In this document: piece after piece, positions 54,259 to 63,603 of the stretch
How positions within the stretch are numbered: the first letter of the stretch is position 1
Layout of the letters: each line of letters begins with the position of its first letter
Origin: Mycobacterium kubicae
GTDB lineage: Bacteria; Actinomycetota; Actinomycetes; Mycobacteriales; Mycobacteriaceae
Direction of reading: 5' to 3'
Assembly: GCF_015689175.1 (NCBI RefSeq)
Contig: NZ_CP065047.1
Coordinates: 2,232,001 to 2,296,000 of the forward strand
DNA: 64,000 nt
Made by a program: the position numbers and the translations under genes
Notes under the pieces: generated by a model
What the model was told of the DNA's origin: nothing
Seen by the model: only the letters and a program-made list of their open reading frames with translations
Database searches by the model: none

Positions 54259-55647
54259 ATGAAGCGGCTCTCGAGTGTTGACGCGGCGTTTTGGTCGGCG
54301 GAGACAGCAGGCTGGCACATGCACGTGGGCGCGCTGGCGGTTTGCGATCCGAGCGACGCGCCGGACTACAGCTTTCAACGACTCCGCGAGCTGATCAGCG
54401 AGCGGCTGACCGAACTGCCGCAGCTGCGCTGGCGGGTCACCGGAGCGCCGCTGGGACTGGACCGGCCGTGGTTCGTCGAGGACGAGGAACTCGACGTCGA
54501 CTTCCACGTCCGTCGCATCGGTGTTCCGGCTCCGGGCGGCCGGCGCGAACTCGACGAACTCGTCGGCCGACTGATGTCCTACAAACTCGACCGCTCCCGG
54601 CCGCTGTGGGAACTGTGGGTCATCGAAGGGGTCGAAGGTGGCCGTATCGCGACGCTCACCAAGATGCATCACGCCATCGTCGACGGCGTCTCCGGTGCCG
54701 GGCTGGGCGAAATTCTGCTGGACGTCACTCCGCAACCACGGCCAACCCAAATAGAAAAAGTGGGATCTCTCACCGGCTTTCAGCTTCCCCGGCTGGAGCG
54801 GCGGGCGATCGGTGCGCTGATCAATGTCGGCATCATGACACCGTTTCGCATCGCCCGGTTGCTCGAGCAGACCGTGCGCCAACAGATCGCCGCCCTGGGC
54901 GTCAATTCCCGACCGCCGGGCTACTTCGATGCGCCCAAGACGCGGTTCAACGCGCCGGTGTCCCCGCACCGGCGGGTCACCAGCGCGCGCGTCGAGTTGG
55001 CCCGGGCCAAGGCCGTCAAGGACGCCTTCGGGGTCAAGCTCAACGACGTCGTGCTGGCCATCGTGGCCGGGGCGGCCCGCGAGTACCTGAAGAAGCGCGA
55101 CGAGCTACCCACCAAACCGCTGATCGCGCAGATCCCGGTCTCCACCCGGACCGAGGAGTCGAAGTCCGACGTGGGCAACCAGATCAGCTCGATGACCGCA
55201 TCGCTTGCCACCGACATCGAGGACCCCGCCGAGCGGCTCAAGGCGATCTTCGAAAGCACGCAGAGCGCCAAGGAAATGGCCAAGGCGCTTTCGGCGCATC
55301 AGATCATGGGGCTCACCGAAACCACACCGCCGGGACTGCTGCAACTGGCCGCCCGCGCCTACACGGCGACCGGGCTATCGTCCAACCTGGCCCCGATCAA
55401 CCTCGTGGTGTCCAACGTTCCGGGTCCGCCGTTCCCGCTGTACATGGCCGGGGCCAAGCTGGAATCCCTTGTGCCCCTTGGCCCGCCGGTCATGGACGTG
55501 GCGCTGAACATCACCTGCTTCTCCTACCAGGACCACCTGGACTTCGGTTTCGTGACGACACCGGAAGTCGCCAACGACATCGACGAGATGGCCGACGCGC
55601 TGGACTTCGCACTGACCGAACTAGAGCGCGCCGCCGAACTGCAATAG
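54259..55647 (+). CDS. Wax ester synthase / diacylglycerol acyltransferase, Rv1425-like
   Basis: A 462-residue WS/DGAT enzyme that would join acyl-CoA to diacylglycerol or a long-chain alcohol. The catalytic HHxxxDG is [11 protein letters not shown] (near residue 137); the start [16 protein letters not shown] and the conserved [12 protein letters not shown] and [12 protein letters not shown] segments are typical. Mycobacteria hold many such genes for making storage triacylglycerol. It matches Rv1425 in position and length. The sequence continues the lipid gene group on its right. Confidence 0.95.
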   Translation: MKRLSSVDAAFWSAETAGWHMHVGALAVCDPSDAPDYSFQRLRELISERLTELPQLRWRVTGAPLGLDRPWFVEDEELDVDFHVRRIGVPAPGGRRELDELVGRLMSYKLDRSRPLWELWVIEGVEGGRIATLTKMHHAIVDGVSGAGLGEILLDVTPQPRPTQIEKVGSLTGFQLPRLERRAIGALINVGIMTPFRIARLLEQTVRQQIAALGVNSRPPGYFDAPKTRFNAPVSPHRRVTSARVELARAKAVKDAFGVKLNDVVLAIVAGAAREYLKKRDELPTKPLIAQIPVSTRTEESKSDVGNQISSMTASLATDIEDPAERLKAIFESTQSAKEMAKALSAHQIMGLTETTPPGLLQLAARAYTATGLSSNLAPINLVVSNVPGPPFPLYMAGAKLESLVPLGPPVMDVALNITCFSYQDHLDFGFVTTPEVANDIDEMADALDFALTELERAAELQ

Positions 55648-55650
55648 GCG

Positions 55651-56919
55651 CTACTGACCGCCGGCGGACCCTCGGGTTGTCACATACACCCAGGACAAGA
55701 ACCGCGCTATCGCGTCGGCGGATGCGTGCGCTCGCGGTGACCCGAAGATGTCGAAGGCGTGCTGGGCGTTGGGCAGATCCGCGTAAGCCACCGGTGCCTT
55801 TGACACCGCCCGCAATTCGTCGACGAACTCGCGCGCTTCCCCCACTGGAATCAGCGAGTCGTCATGGCCGTGCAAGACGAAAAACGGTGGCGCATCGGGC
55901 TTTATCTGCCGGATGGGCGATGCATCGAGGAACACGTCCCGGTCGGTGCTGAGTTCCTTTTTCACTACCAGCTTTTCCAGCAGCCACACGAACTCCGGGC
56001 GGCCCTCACCCTCGGTGGAGAACCAGTCGTAGCGCCCGTAGACCGGGACGGCGGCCACCACCGAGGTGTCGGCTTCTTCGAAGCCGGGCTGGAACTTCGG
56101 GTCATTGGGCGTCAACGCCGCCAGGGCGGACAGGTGACCGCCCGCGGACCCGCCGCTGATCGCCACGAAGTCGGGGTCACCGCCGTATTGGGCGATGTTC
56201 TCCTTGACCCAGGCCAGCGCGCGCTTGACGTCGACGATGTGGTCCGGCCAGGTGTGCGCGGGTGCAACCCGGTAGTTCAGCGACACGCACACCCAGCCGC
56301 GGGCCACCAGATGTGTCATCAGGGGATAGGCCTGCGGGCGGCGCCAGCCGATCACCCAGGCACCGCCGGGCACCTGCACCAACACCGGCGCCTTGCCGTC
56401 GCGCGGCAGGTCCCGGCGCCGCCAGATGTCGGCGAGATTGGCCCGTCCGTGCGGGCCGTAGGACACGATGTTGTCCTTCTCGACGTAACGGCGGCGCACG
56501 ACGACGTTGCGCAGCGGTAGGTTGCGCCGTCCGCGCCGCGTCGGCTGCTCCGGCAGCTCGGACAACGCGTCGGCGTAGTCGTCGCCCAGCTCTTGGCGCA
56601 GCCCCGCTTCCAGCACCGGGCCCGGCGTGGTGGCGCCGCGATAGCGGATGACCCCGAGGATGGCCCAGGACGCCGCGGTCAGCGCCAGCGCGACTTTCCC
56701 GCGGCGGCCGGCGAAGTCACCGCGGCGGCCGCGACGCAGCGCATCGAGTGCGGACACGGTGAAGTACACGCCCGGCACTTCGGAGGTCGGCCAGCCGAAC
56801 CAGAACACCAGCACGGTGGTGTAACCCTTACGGGCCAAGGGTCGTAATCCGTTGGCGGCGTTGGCCAATTCGACAGCGGCACGGACCAGCGGCCGGGGCC
56901 GTCGTAACCAGTGCGCCAT
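55651..56919 (-). CDS. lipO: Carboxylesterase LipO
   Basis: A 422-residue alpha/beta hydrolase of the esterase/lipase family. The N-terminal third has hydrophobic segments (LVFWFGWPTSEVPG; ALALTAASWAILGVI) that could anchor it. The oxyanion strand VQVPGGAWVIGW, the nucleophile ISGGSAGGHLSA, the acid and HDDSLIPV, and NAQHAFD His complete the triad. It matches Rv1426c. Its ATG overlaps the fadD12 stop, so the two are coupled; it is convergent with the DGAT-like gene. Confidence 0.92.
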   Translation of the reverse strand: MAHWLRRPRPLVRAAVELANAANGLRPLARKGYTTVLVFWFGWPTSEVPGVYFTVSALDALRRGRRGDFAGRRGKVALALTAASWAILGVIRYRGATTPGPVLEAGLRQELGDDYADALSELPEQPTRRGRRNLPLRNVVVRRRYVEKDNIVSYGPHGRANLADIWRRRDLPRDGKAPVLVQVPGGAWVIGWRRPQAYPLMTHLVARGWVCVSLNYRVAPAHTWPDHIVDVKRALAWVKENIAQYGGDPDFVAISGGSAGGHLSALAALTPNDPKFQPGFEEADTSVVAAVPVYGRYDWFSTEGEGRPEFVWLLEKLVVKKELSTDRDVFLDASPIRQIKPDAPPFFVLHGHDDSLIPVGEAREFVDELRAVSKAPVAYADLPNAQHAFDIFGSPRAHASADAIARFLSWVYVTTRGSAGGQ

Positions 56920-58538
56920 CAGCCGCTGGCCTTCGCCTGCAGCTCGGCTCGCTGAATCTTGCCGGTGCTGCCGCGGGGCAGCTCGTCGAGGATGGCGATC
57001 TCGCGGGGCACCTTGTAATTGGCGAGGTTGTCCCGGACGTGCTGCTTGAGCGCGTCGACGGTTGCCCGTGCGCCCGGCTCCAGCACCACGAAGGCCGCCA
57101 GCCGCTGGCCGTACTGCTCGTCGTCCACGCCGATCACCGCGGCTTCGGCCACGTCGGGGTGAGCGGCCAGCGTCTTCTCCACCTCGATCGGATAGACGTT
57201 CTCCCCGCCCGAGACGATCATTTCGTCGTCGCGCCCCACCACGAACAGCCGCCCGGACTCGTCGAGATAGCCGACGTCGCCCGACGACATGAAGCCGGCA
57301 TGGAAGTCCTTGGTGGCACCTGAGGTGTAGCCGTCGAACTGGCTGTCGTTGCGGACGTAGATGGTGCCGACTTCACCGGTGGGCAGGTCGTTGAAATCCT
57401 GGTCCAGGATGCGGATTTCGGTTCCTTCGGCGGGCCGGCCCGCGGTGTCGGGCGCGGCGCGCAGGTCCTGCGGGGACGCCGTGGCGATCATGCCGGCTTC
57501 GGTCGCGTTGTAGTTGTTGTAGATGACGTCGCCGAACCGGTCCATGAACGAGATGACCACGTCGGGACGCATCCGCGAGCCCGACGCGGCGGCGAACCGC
57601 AAGGAGCGGCCGCTGTAGCGGTTGAGCACCTCTTCGGGCAGGTCCATGATCCGGTCGAACATCACCGGCACCACCGCCAAGGCCGTCGCCTGATGCCGAT
57701 CGATCAGGTCCAGCGTCGCTTCCGGGTCGAACTTGCGCCGGGTGATCACGGTGCACGCCAGCGAGGAAGCCAGCACGAGTTGGGAGAAGCCCCAGGCGTG
57801 AAACATCGGCGCCACGATGACGATCGGTTCCTCGGCGCGCCACGGTGTGCGGTCCAGGATCGCCTTGAGGGTCTGGACTCCACCGCCACCCCCAGAGTGC
57901 TTGGCGCCCTTAGGAGTTCCGGTCGTTCCGGAGGTGAGCAGAATAACTTTGCCCTTGTCGCCGGTGCGCTGGGGACCCTGGCCTCGGTGGTCGGCGATCA
58001 GTTTCTCGACGGTCAAGTCATGCTGTTGGTCGGCCCACGCCACGATGCGGGTGGCGTCGGGCTTGTCGGCGAACGCGCGGTTGACCGTGTCGGTGAATTC
58101 TTCGTCGTAGATGACGGCGTCGACACCTTCGCGGGTCACCACATCGGCCAGCGCGGGGCCCGCGAACGAGGTGTTGAGCAATAAGACGTCGGCCCCGATC
58201 CTGTTGGCTCCCAACAGTGCATCGACGAAGCCGCGGTGGTTGCGGCACATGACCCCGACGACTCGCGGCGCCCCGCCCGGCAGCCCTTGCAGCGCCGCGG
58301 CGAGGGCATTGCTGCGCTCTTCGAGCTGCCGCCACGTGAGGCTGCCCAGTTCGTCGATCAGTCCGGGCCGGTCGGGGCAGCGTTGCGCGGCCCCGGCGAA
58401 ACCGGACGTGAACCCCAGGCCTTCGCGGCGCATGGCCGCGGCGATTTTCAGGTAGCGGTCGGGCCGCATCGGCGCGATCAACCGGGCCCGCCTCATGGTG
58501 GAGACGAGCTCGAGGGTTTGCGAAATACGAGATGCCAT
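56919..58538 (-). CDS. fadD12: Long-chain fatty-acid-CoA ligase FadD12
   Basis: A 539-residue acyl-activating enzyme. The AMP-binding motif ILLTSGTTGTPKGAKH is near residue 200, the second motif NNYNATEAG follows, and the C-terminal motifs GDVGYLDESGRLFVVGRDDEMI and LPRGSTGKIQR with the catalytic Lys complete it. It would activate a fatty acid as acyl-AMP then acyl-CoA, feeding the acyltransferases nearby. It lies between the acyltransferase gene (three bases upstream) and lipO in one operon. Confidence 0.95.
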   Translation of the reverse strand: MASRISQTLELVSTMRRARLIAPMRPDRYLKIAAAMRREGLGFTSGFAGAAQRCPDRPGLIDELGSLTWRQLEERSNALAAALQGLPGGAPRVVGVMCRNHRGFVDALLGANRIGADVLLLNTSFAGPALADVVTREGVDAVIYDEEFTDTVNRAFADKPDATRIVAWADQQHDLTVEKLIADHRGQGPQRTGDKGKVILLTSGTTGTPKGAKHSGGGGGVQTLKAILDRTPWRAEEPIVIVAPMFHAWGFSQLVLASSLACTVITRRKFDPEATLDLIDRHQATALAVVPVMFDRIMDLPEEVLNRYSGRSLRFAAASGSRMRPDVVISFMDRFGDVIYNNYNATEAGMIATASPQDLRAAPDTAGRPAEGTEIRILDQDFNDLPTGEVGTIYVRNDSQFDGYTSGATKDFHAGFMSSGDVGYLDESGRLFVVGRDDEMIVSGGENVYPIEVEKTLAAHPDVAEAAVIGVDDEQYGQRLAAFVVLEPGARATVDALKQHVRDNLANYKVPREIAILDELPRGSTGKIQRAELQAKASG

Positions 58539-58541
58539 GGC

Positions 58542-59348
58542 TCAGCCCAGAATCGGGAAGCGACGTTGGGCAGCCAGTTCGTTGAGCCCCTGCTGCATGA
58601 CCGAGCGGACGTGTTCGTCCACCTTGTCGACGTCGGGGTCGTCGCCGAATTGCGCGGCGATGTCGATGGGTTCGAGCACTTGGGTCACGATCTTGGCCGG
58701 CAACGGCAGATTGGGCGGGATCGCCGCGCTCAGCCCGAACGGGAAACCGAACGACAACGGCAGAATATCGCTGCGCAGCAACCGTTTTATGCCGAGCCGC
58801 TCGGCCAGCCAGGTGCCGCGCGACAGATACAGCTGCGTTTCCTGGCCGCCGATGGACACCGCCGGGACGATGGGCACGCCGGCTTCGATCGCGGTCCGGA
58901 CGTATCCCTTGCGGCCGTTGAAGTCGATGACGTTCTCCGCCGTCGTGGGCCGGTAGGCGTCATAGTCCCCGCCCGGAAACACCACGACCACGCCACCGGA
59001 GCGCAACGCCTCGGCCGCGTTCTCGCGATTGGCCCGGATGTAGCCGGTGCGCCGGAACAGCGACCCGGTCAGCCCCATGAACAAGATGTCGTGGCTCAAC
59101 GTGTAGACCGGCCGGTCGTAACCGAACTTCTCGTAGAAGTGGACGCTGAAGATCGGGACGTCCATCGGGAACATGCCGCCCGAGTGGTTTCCCACCACCA
59201 GGGCGCCGCCGGGCGGGAAGGAGTCCAGGCCCCGGACTTCGGCGCGGAAGTACGTCTTCAACACGGGACGCATCACGCTCATGAGCCGTTGTGTCAGGCC
59301 GGGATCATATTTGCCGATCTCCGGTTCGCCGTTGTCGGTGTCGCTCAC
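58542..59348 (-). CDS. PlsC-like acyltransferase, Rv1428c-like
   Basis: A 268-residue protein of the glycerolipid acyltransferase (LPLAT) fold. GALVVGNHSGGMFPMD is the active-site block, though the His-to-Asp spacing is longer than the classical HX4D; FPGGDYDAY and GVPIVPAVSIGGQE follow, as in the family's motifs III and IV. It would acylate a glycerolipid or similar acceptor. It starts the operon with fadD12 and lipO and matches Rv1428c. Confidence 0.88.
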   Translation of the reverse strand: MSDTDNGEPEIGKYDPGLTQRLMSVMRPVLKTYFRAEVRGLDSFPPGGALVVGNHSGGMFPMDVPIFSVHFYEKFGYDRPVYTLSHDILFMGLTGSLFRRTGYIRANRENAAEALRSGGVVVVFPGGDYDAYRPTTAENVIDFNGRKGYVRTAIEAGVPIVPAVSIGGQETQLYLSRGTWLAERLGIKRLLRSDILPLSFGFPFGLSAAIPPNLPLPAKIVTQVLEPIDIAAQFGDDPDVDKVDEHVRSVMQQGLNELAAQRRFPILG

Positions 59349-59461
59349 GTTCCTCCTTAGCGGCTCCCTCGAGGCGTCTTTGCCATCGAGTCCCTAGATC
59401 GTAGCGACCAGGGCGATACATTGGACTCACCATCTGGTTTCACCCCGAGAATGAGGCCGCC

Positions 59462-61219
59462 ATGGGATTCATGTCACCGGAGCTTCCCGACGTCGACGCC
59501 AAGACCTGGCCCGACCGGCCACGGGCGGAGCGACTGCAGGTCGTGACCCGGCACTGGGCCGAACACGGCTTCGGTACGCCGTACGCGGTGTACCTGCTGT
59601 ATCTGATCAAGATCGCCCTGTACGTCGCAGTCCCCGCGGTGATCATTTCGTTCACCCCCGGCTTGGGCGGATTAGGGCGCATCGGGGACTGGTGGACTCA
59701 GCCGATCGTTTATCAGAAGGTCATCATCTTCACGCTGCTGTTCGAGGTGACGGGCCTGGGCTGCGGCTCTGGTCCGCTGACCGGACGATTCATGCCGCCG
59801 ATCGGCGGGATCCTGTACTGGTTGCGGCCCAAGACAATTCGGCTTCCGCCGTGGCCGGGGAAGGTGCCCTTCACCAGCGGTGACAGCCGCAGCATCGTCG
59901 ATGTTGCGCTGTATGCCGTCGTCCTGATCGGCGGGGTGTGGGCGCTGCTGTCACCCGGTCACGGCGGGTCGGTTACCGCCGCCGGAGACGTGGGTCTGAT
60001 GGACCCCGTGCGGGTGATCCCGACGATCGTGGCTCTGGCCCTGGTGGGTCTGCGGGACAAGACCATATTCCTGGCCGCTCGCGGTGAACACTACTGGCTG
60101 AAGTTGTTCGTGTTCTTCTTTCCGTTCACCGATCAGATCGCGGCTTTCAAGATCATCATGCTGTTCCTGTGGTGGGGTGCGGCGACCTCCAAGCTCAACC
60201 ACCACTTCCCGTACGTGGTGTCGGTGATGACAAGCAACAACGCGTTGCTGCGCAGCCGGTTGTTCACCCCGATCAAGCATCGGCTGTACCTCGACCCGGT
60301 GAACGACCTGCGCCCCACCTGGTTGCCGAAGATGATGGCCCATGTCGGCGGCACCACGGCGGAGTTCATCGTGCCGACGGTGCTGGTGTTCGTCGCCGGC
60401 GATCAACCCTGGCGCTGGTTCCTCATCGGGTTCATGGTGATCTTCCACTTCAACATCCTGTCCAACCTGCCCATGGGGGTGCCGTTGGAGTGGAACGTGT
60501 TCTTCATCTTCTCGCTCTTCTATTTGTTCGGCCATTACGGCGCGATCCGCGCCACCGATCTTCGGTCACCGCTGTTGCTCGCCTTGATCGCCGCCGCGGT
60601 AGTCGTCGTGATCGTGGGAAACATGTTCCCCAAGAAGATCTCGTTTTTGCCCGCCATGCGTTATTACGCCGGCAACTGGGCGACCAGCGTGTGGTGTTTC
60701 CGCGCCGGCGCCGAGGACAAGATCGAGGCCAACGTGGTGAAAAGCTCTGCGCTGGTGGTCAATCAGCTGGCGAAGCTGTATGACGCGGAGACCGCGGAGA
60801 TCATGGCCGACAAGACCGCCGCGTTCCGGGCGATGCACACCCACGGCCGGGCGCTCAACGGCCTGTTGCCCCGCGCAATCGACAACGAAGCCGACTACAA
60901 GATCCGCGAGGGTGAAATCGTCGCCGGGCCGTTGGTCGGATGGAACTTCGGCGAAGGCCACCTGCACAACGAGCAACTGCTCGAGGCCCTGCAGCGGCGC
61001 TGTCACTTCGACGAGGGCGAGGTTCGCCTCATCGTCCTGGAAGGCCAACCCATTCACAGCCAGCGGCAGTGGTATCGCATCTTCGACGCCAAGACCGGGC
61101 TGATCGAGGAGGGTTACGTCGAGGTCAAGGACATGCTCACCCGCCAACCATGGCCCGAGCCCGGCGACGAATTCCCCGTCCACGTCACGAATCAACGCAG
61201 CAGCGCCGGCCGCTCATGA
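59462..61219 (+). CDS. DUF3556 membrane protein, Rv1431-like
   Basis: A 585-residue protein with about nine transmembrane helices in the first two-thirds (for example IKIALYVAVPAVIISF, VALYAVVLIGGVWALL, LLALIAAAVVVVIVGNMF) and a soluble C-terminal third. It matches Rv1431, a conserved mycobacterial membrane protein of unknown role that sits with the lipid-handling genes. It overlaps the following dehydrogenase by four bases. Rv1429 and the PE gene Rv1430 of M. tuberculosis are absent before it. Confidence 0.88.
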   Translation: MGFMSPELPDVDAKTWPDRPRAERLQVVTRHWAEHGFGTPYAVYLLYLIKIALYVAVPAVIISFTPGLGGLGRIGDWWTQPIVYQKVIIFTLLFEVTGLGCGSGPLTGRFMPPIGGILYWLRPKTIRLPPWPGKVPFTSGDSRSIVDVALYAVVLIGGVWALLSPGHGGSVTAAGDVGLMDPVRVIPTIVALALVGLRDKTIFLAARGEHYWLKLFVFFFPFTDQIAAFKIIMLFLWWGAATSKLNHHFPYVVSVMTSNNALLRSRLFTPIKHRLYLDPVNDLRPTWLPKMMAHVGGTTAEFIVPTVLVFVAGDQPWRWFLIGFMVIFHFNILSNLPMGVPLEWNVFFIFSLFYLFGHYGAIRATDLRSPLLLALIAAAVVVVIVGNMFPKKISFLPAMRYYAGNWATSVWCFRAGAEDKIEANVVKSSALVVNQLAKLYDAETAEIMADKTAAFRAMHTHGRALNGLLPRAIDNEADYKIREGEIVAGPLVGWNFGEGHLHNEQLLEALQRRCHFDEGEVRLIVLEGQPIHSQRQWYRIFDAKTGLIEEGYVEVKDMLTRQPWPEPGDEFPVHVTNQRSSAGRS

Positions 61220-62646
61220 CGAAAGCCTCGGAGAAGGCGATAGTCGTCGGCGCCGGGCCCAACGGGCTGGCCGCCGCGATCCAGTTGGCTCGCAACGGCA
61301 TCGACGTTCAGGTGCTCGAGGCCGCCGACACCATCGGCGGGGGAGCGCGTTCGGGTGAACTGACCGTGCCCGGGGTCATCCACGACCACTGCTCGGCGTT
61401 CCACCCGATGGGTGTCGGTTCGCCGTTCTGGAAAGACATCGACCTCGCCCAGTACGGGCTGAGGTGGAAGTGGCCCGAGATCGACTGCGCCCATCCGCTG
61501 GACGACGGCACCGCAGGTGTGCTGCTTCGCTCGATCGAGGAGACCGTTGCGCGCCTGGGGCCAGACGGCAACCGCTGGCGCGCCGCCGTTGGTGGTCTGG
61601 CCGCCGGGTTCGACGATTTGTCCGAGGACCTGCTGCGGCCAGTGCTCAACATTCCCCGCCACCCGATCCGGCTGGCCGCATTCGGTCCGCGGGCGCTGTT
61701 GCCCGCGACGGTGGTGGCCCGCTGGTTCAAGACCGAGCAGGCGCGCGCGCTGTTCGCCGGCACGGCCGCCCACGTCTACACCCGGCTGGACCGCCCGCTG
61801 ACCGCGTCACTGGGGTTGATGATCCTGGCCAGCGGCCACCGCTACGGCTGGCCGGTGGCAGAAGGCGGATCGGGCGCGATCACCGAGGCGCTCGCCGGCG
61901 CTCTGAGGGCTTACGGCGGACGCGTCGAGACCGGCGTCACCGTCACCCGCCGCCGTGACATTCCCACCGCCGACATCGTGATGCTCGACCTCAGCCCGAC
62001 GGCTGTGCTGCAAATCTATGGCGACGCCATGCCCACCCGGATTCAGCGGTCTTACCGGCGGTATCGCGAAGGATCGTCGGCGTTCAAGGTCGACTACGCC
62101 ATCGAGGGCGACATTCCCTGGACCAATCCGGACTGCGGGCGCGCGGGCACCGTGCATCTGGGCGGCAGTGCCGAGGAAGTTGCCGACACCGAACGTCAAC
62201 GGACACAAGGAAAGATGGTGCAGCGACCGTTCGTTCTGCTCGGCCAGCAGTACCTGGCCGACCCGTCGCGCAGCGCCGGCAACATCAACCCGATCTGGGC
62301 GTATGCGCACGTGCCCTTCGGCTACCGCGGGGATGCGACCGCCGCGGTCACCGCCCAGATCGAGCGGTTCGCTCCCGGGTTCCGCGACCGCATCGTGGCC
62401 TCGGTCAGCAAGTCGACCAGCGAGTTGCAGGCCTACAACCCCAACTTCATCGGCGGCGACATCATCGGCGGGGCCAATGACCGGCTGCAGGTCCTGTTTC
62501 GTCCGCGGATTGCCCTCGACCCCTACGCGATCGGCGTGCCGGGGGTGTATCTGTGTTCGCAGTCCGCGCCGCCGGGCGCCGGCATTCACGGGTTGTGCGG
62601 ATACCACGCCGCGCAGTCGGCGCTGCGGTGGTTGCGCTCGCGCTGA
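61216..62646 (+). CDS. Phytoene-desaturase-like FAD oxidoreductase, Rv1432-like
   Basis: A 476-residue flavoprotein. The FAD motif is VVGAGPNGLAAAIQLARNG (near residue 10) with EAADTIGGGARS following, and the C-terminal QSAPPGAGIHGLCGYHAA closes the FAD site. This is the phytoene desaturase/NAD(FAD)-dependent family; in mycobacteria members act on carotenoids or other lipids, and the substrate here is unknown. I start at ATG 61216 (ATGA with the DUF3556 gene); the upstream open frame overlaps that gene. Confidence 0.9.
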   Translation: MTKASEKAIVVGAGPNGLAAAIQLARNGIDVQVLEAADTIGGGARSGELTVPGVIHDHCSAFHPMGVGSPFWKDIDLAQYGLRWKWPEIDCAHPLDDGTAGVLLRSIEETVARLGPDGNRWRAAVGGLAAGFDDLSEDLLRPVLNIPRHPIRLAAFGPRALLPATVVARWFKTEQARALFAGTAAHVYTRLDRPLTASLGLMILASGHRYGWPVAEGGSGAITEALAGALRAYGGRVETGVTVTRRRDIPTADIVMLDLSPTAVLQIYGDAMPTRIQRSYRRYREGSSAFKVDYAIEGDIPWTNPDCGRAGTVHLGGSAEEVADTERQRTQGKMVQRPFVLLGQQYLADPSRSAGNINPIWAYAHVPFGYRGDATAAVTAQIERFAPGFRDRIVASVSKSTSELQAYNPNFIGGDIIGGANDRLQVLFRPRIALDPYAIGVPGVYLCSQSAPPGAGIHGLCGYHAAQSALRWLRSR

Positions 62647-62669
62647 ATGGGGCTGGCGCGCCGCCGTGG

Positions 62670-63485
62670 TCATTCCTGCACGATCACCGGGTCGCCGATG
62701 TTGACCGTGTTGTAGTACCACTCGGCGTCCTGCGAGCTCAGGCTGACGCAGCCGTGGCTGACATTCTCCAGTCCCATCGCATTGAGCGCCCAGGGCGCCG
62801 AATGGACGTAGAGACCCCGGTTGGTGATGCGCACGGCGTAATCCACCGAGATCCGGTATCCGTCGGGATCGTCGACGGGTATGCCGACGCTGCTGGAATC
62901 CATGATCACCGACCGTTCCTTGGCCAACACCGTGTAGGAGCCGACGGGCGTGGGGTATTCCGGCCTGCCCATCGAAGCCGGCATCACGCCTTCTTCTCCC
63001 CAATGCGGCCGGTGATGTGGCGCCGGCAGCCAAGGCGGCGGTCCTTCCCCGACTCCGTCGACGCTCACGGTGAATGTGTGATTGGAGATATTCGCCACGC
63101 CGACGACGGCCGGACCGGTTTTGAAGTCCGTTGCCACGCTGCCCACCGACAGCGCCACCGTGCTGTGCGCCGGCCAGAATCTGGACGGGCTCCATTGCAC
63201 GACGTGGTCGTCGAGCCATTCATACGTACCTGTCATCCCATTGGCCGATGTGACTTTGATGGCCCGCTCGGCCGCGCGCCGCTTAGCTGTGTCGGTTATG
63301 GGCGCGCTGAATGTGACGACGACGGGATGCGCAACGCCAACCGTGTCACCCCGCCTCGGTAGAACCGACGCGATGGCAAAGCCATACGACTGGCTCGCCG
63401 CTGTCAGGCTTACGCCGCCCTGACCCGAAAGGACAGTCGCAGCAATTGCGATGACAGTAAGAAAACAGCGAACGACCGCACGCAT
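62670..63485 (-). CDS. L,D-transpeptidase, LdtC-like (Rv1433)
   Basis: A 271-residue secreted enzyme forming 3-3 cross-links in peptidoglycan. A signal peptide (about residues 1-28) is followed by an immunoglobulin-like domain (VVVTFSAPITDTAKRRA) and the YkuD catalytic domain with the HSAPWALN His and SHGCVSLS, whose Cys is catalytic. ATG 63485, with GGAG six bases upstream, gives the M. tuberculosis length; a TTG at 63518 is less likely. The mature protein acts in the periplasm and is a carbapenem target. Confidence 0.93.
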   Translation of the reverse strand: MRAVVRCFLTVIAIAATVLSGQGGVSLTAASQSYGFAIASVLPRRGDTVGVAHPVVVTFSAPITDTAKRRAAERAIKVTSANGMTGTYEWLDDHVVQWSPSRFWPAHSTVALSVGSVATDFKTGPAVVGVANISNHTFTVSVDGVGEGPPPWLPAPHHRPHWGEEGVMPASMGRPEYPTPVGSYTVLAKERSVIMDSSSVGIPVDDPDGYRISVDYAVRITNRGLYVHSAPWALNAMGLENVSHGCVSLSSQDAEWYYNTVNIGDPVIVQE

Positions 63486-63603
63486 GACTCCGAATCCTTT
63501 AATCAACGAAGTTTTCAATTAGGTGATGCTGGCAGTGACGCTGCGAGCGCTTGTTACTTGGCCAAGCGCGACTTGTCACCGCTGACTGGGTGGCCGCTTC
63601 GAC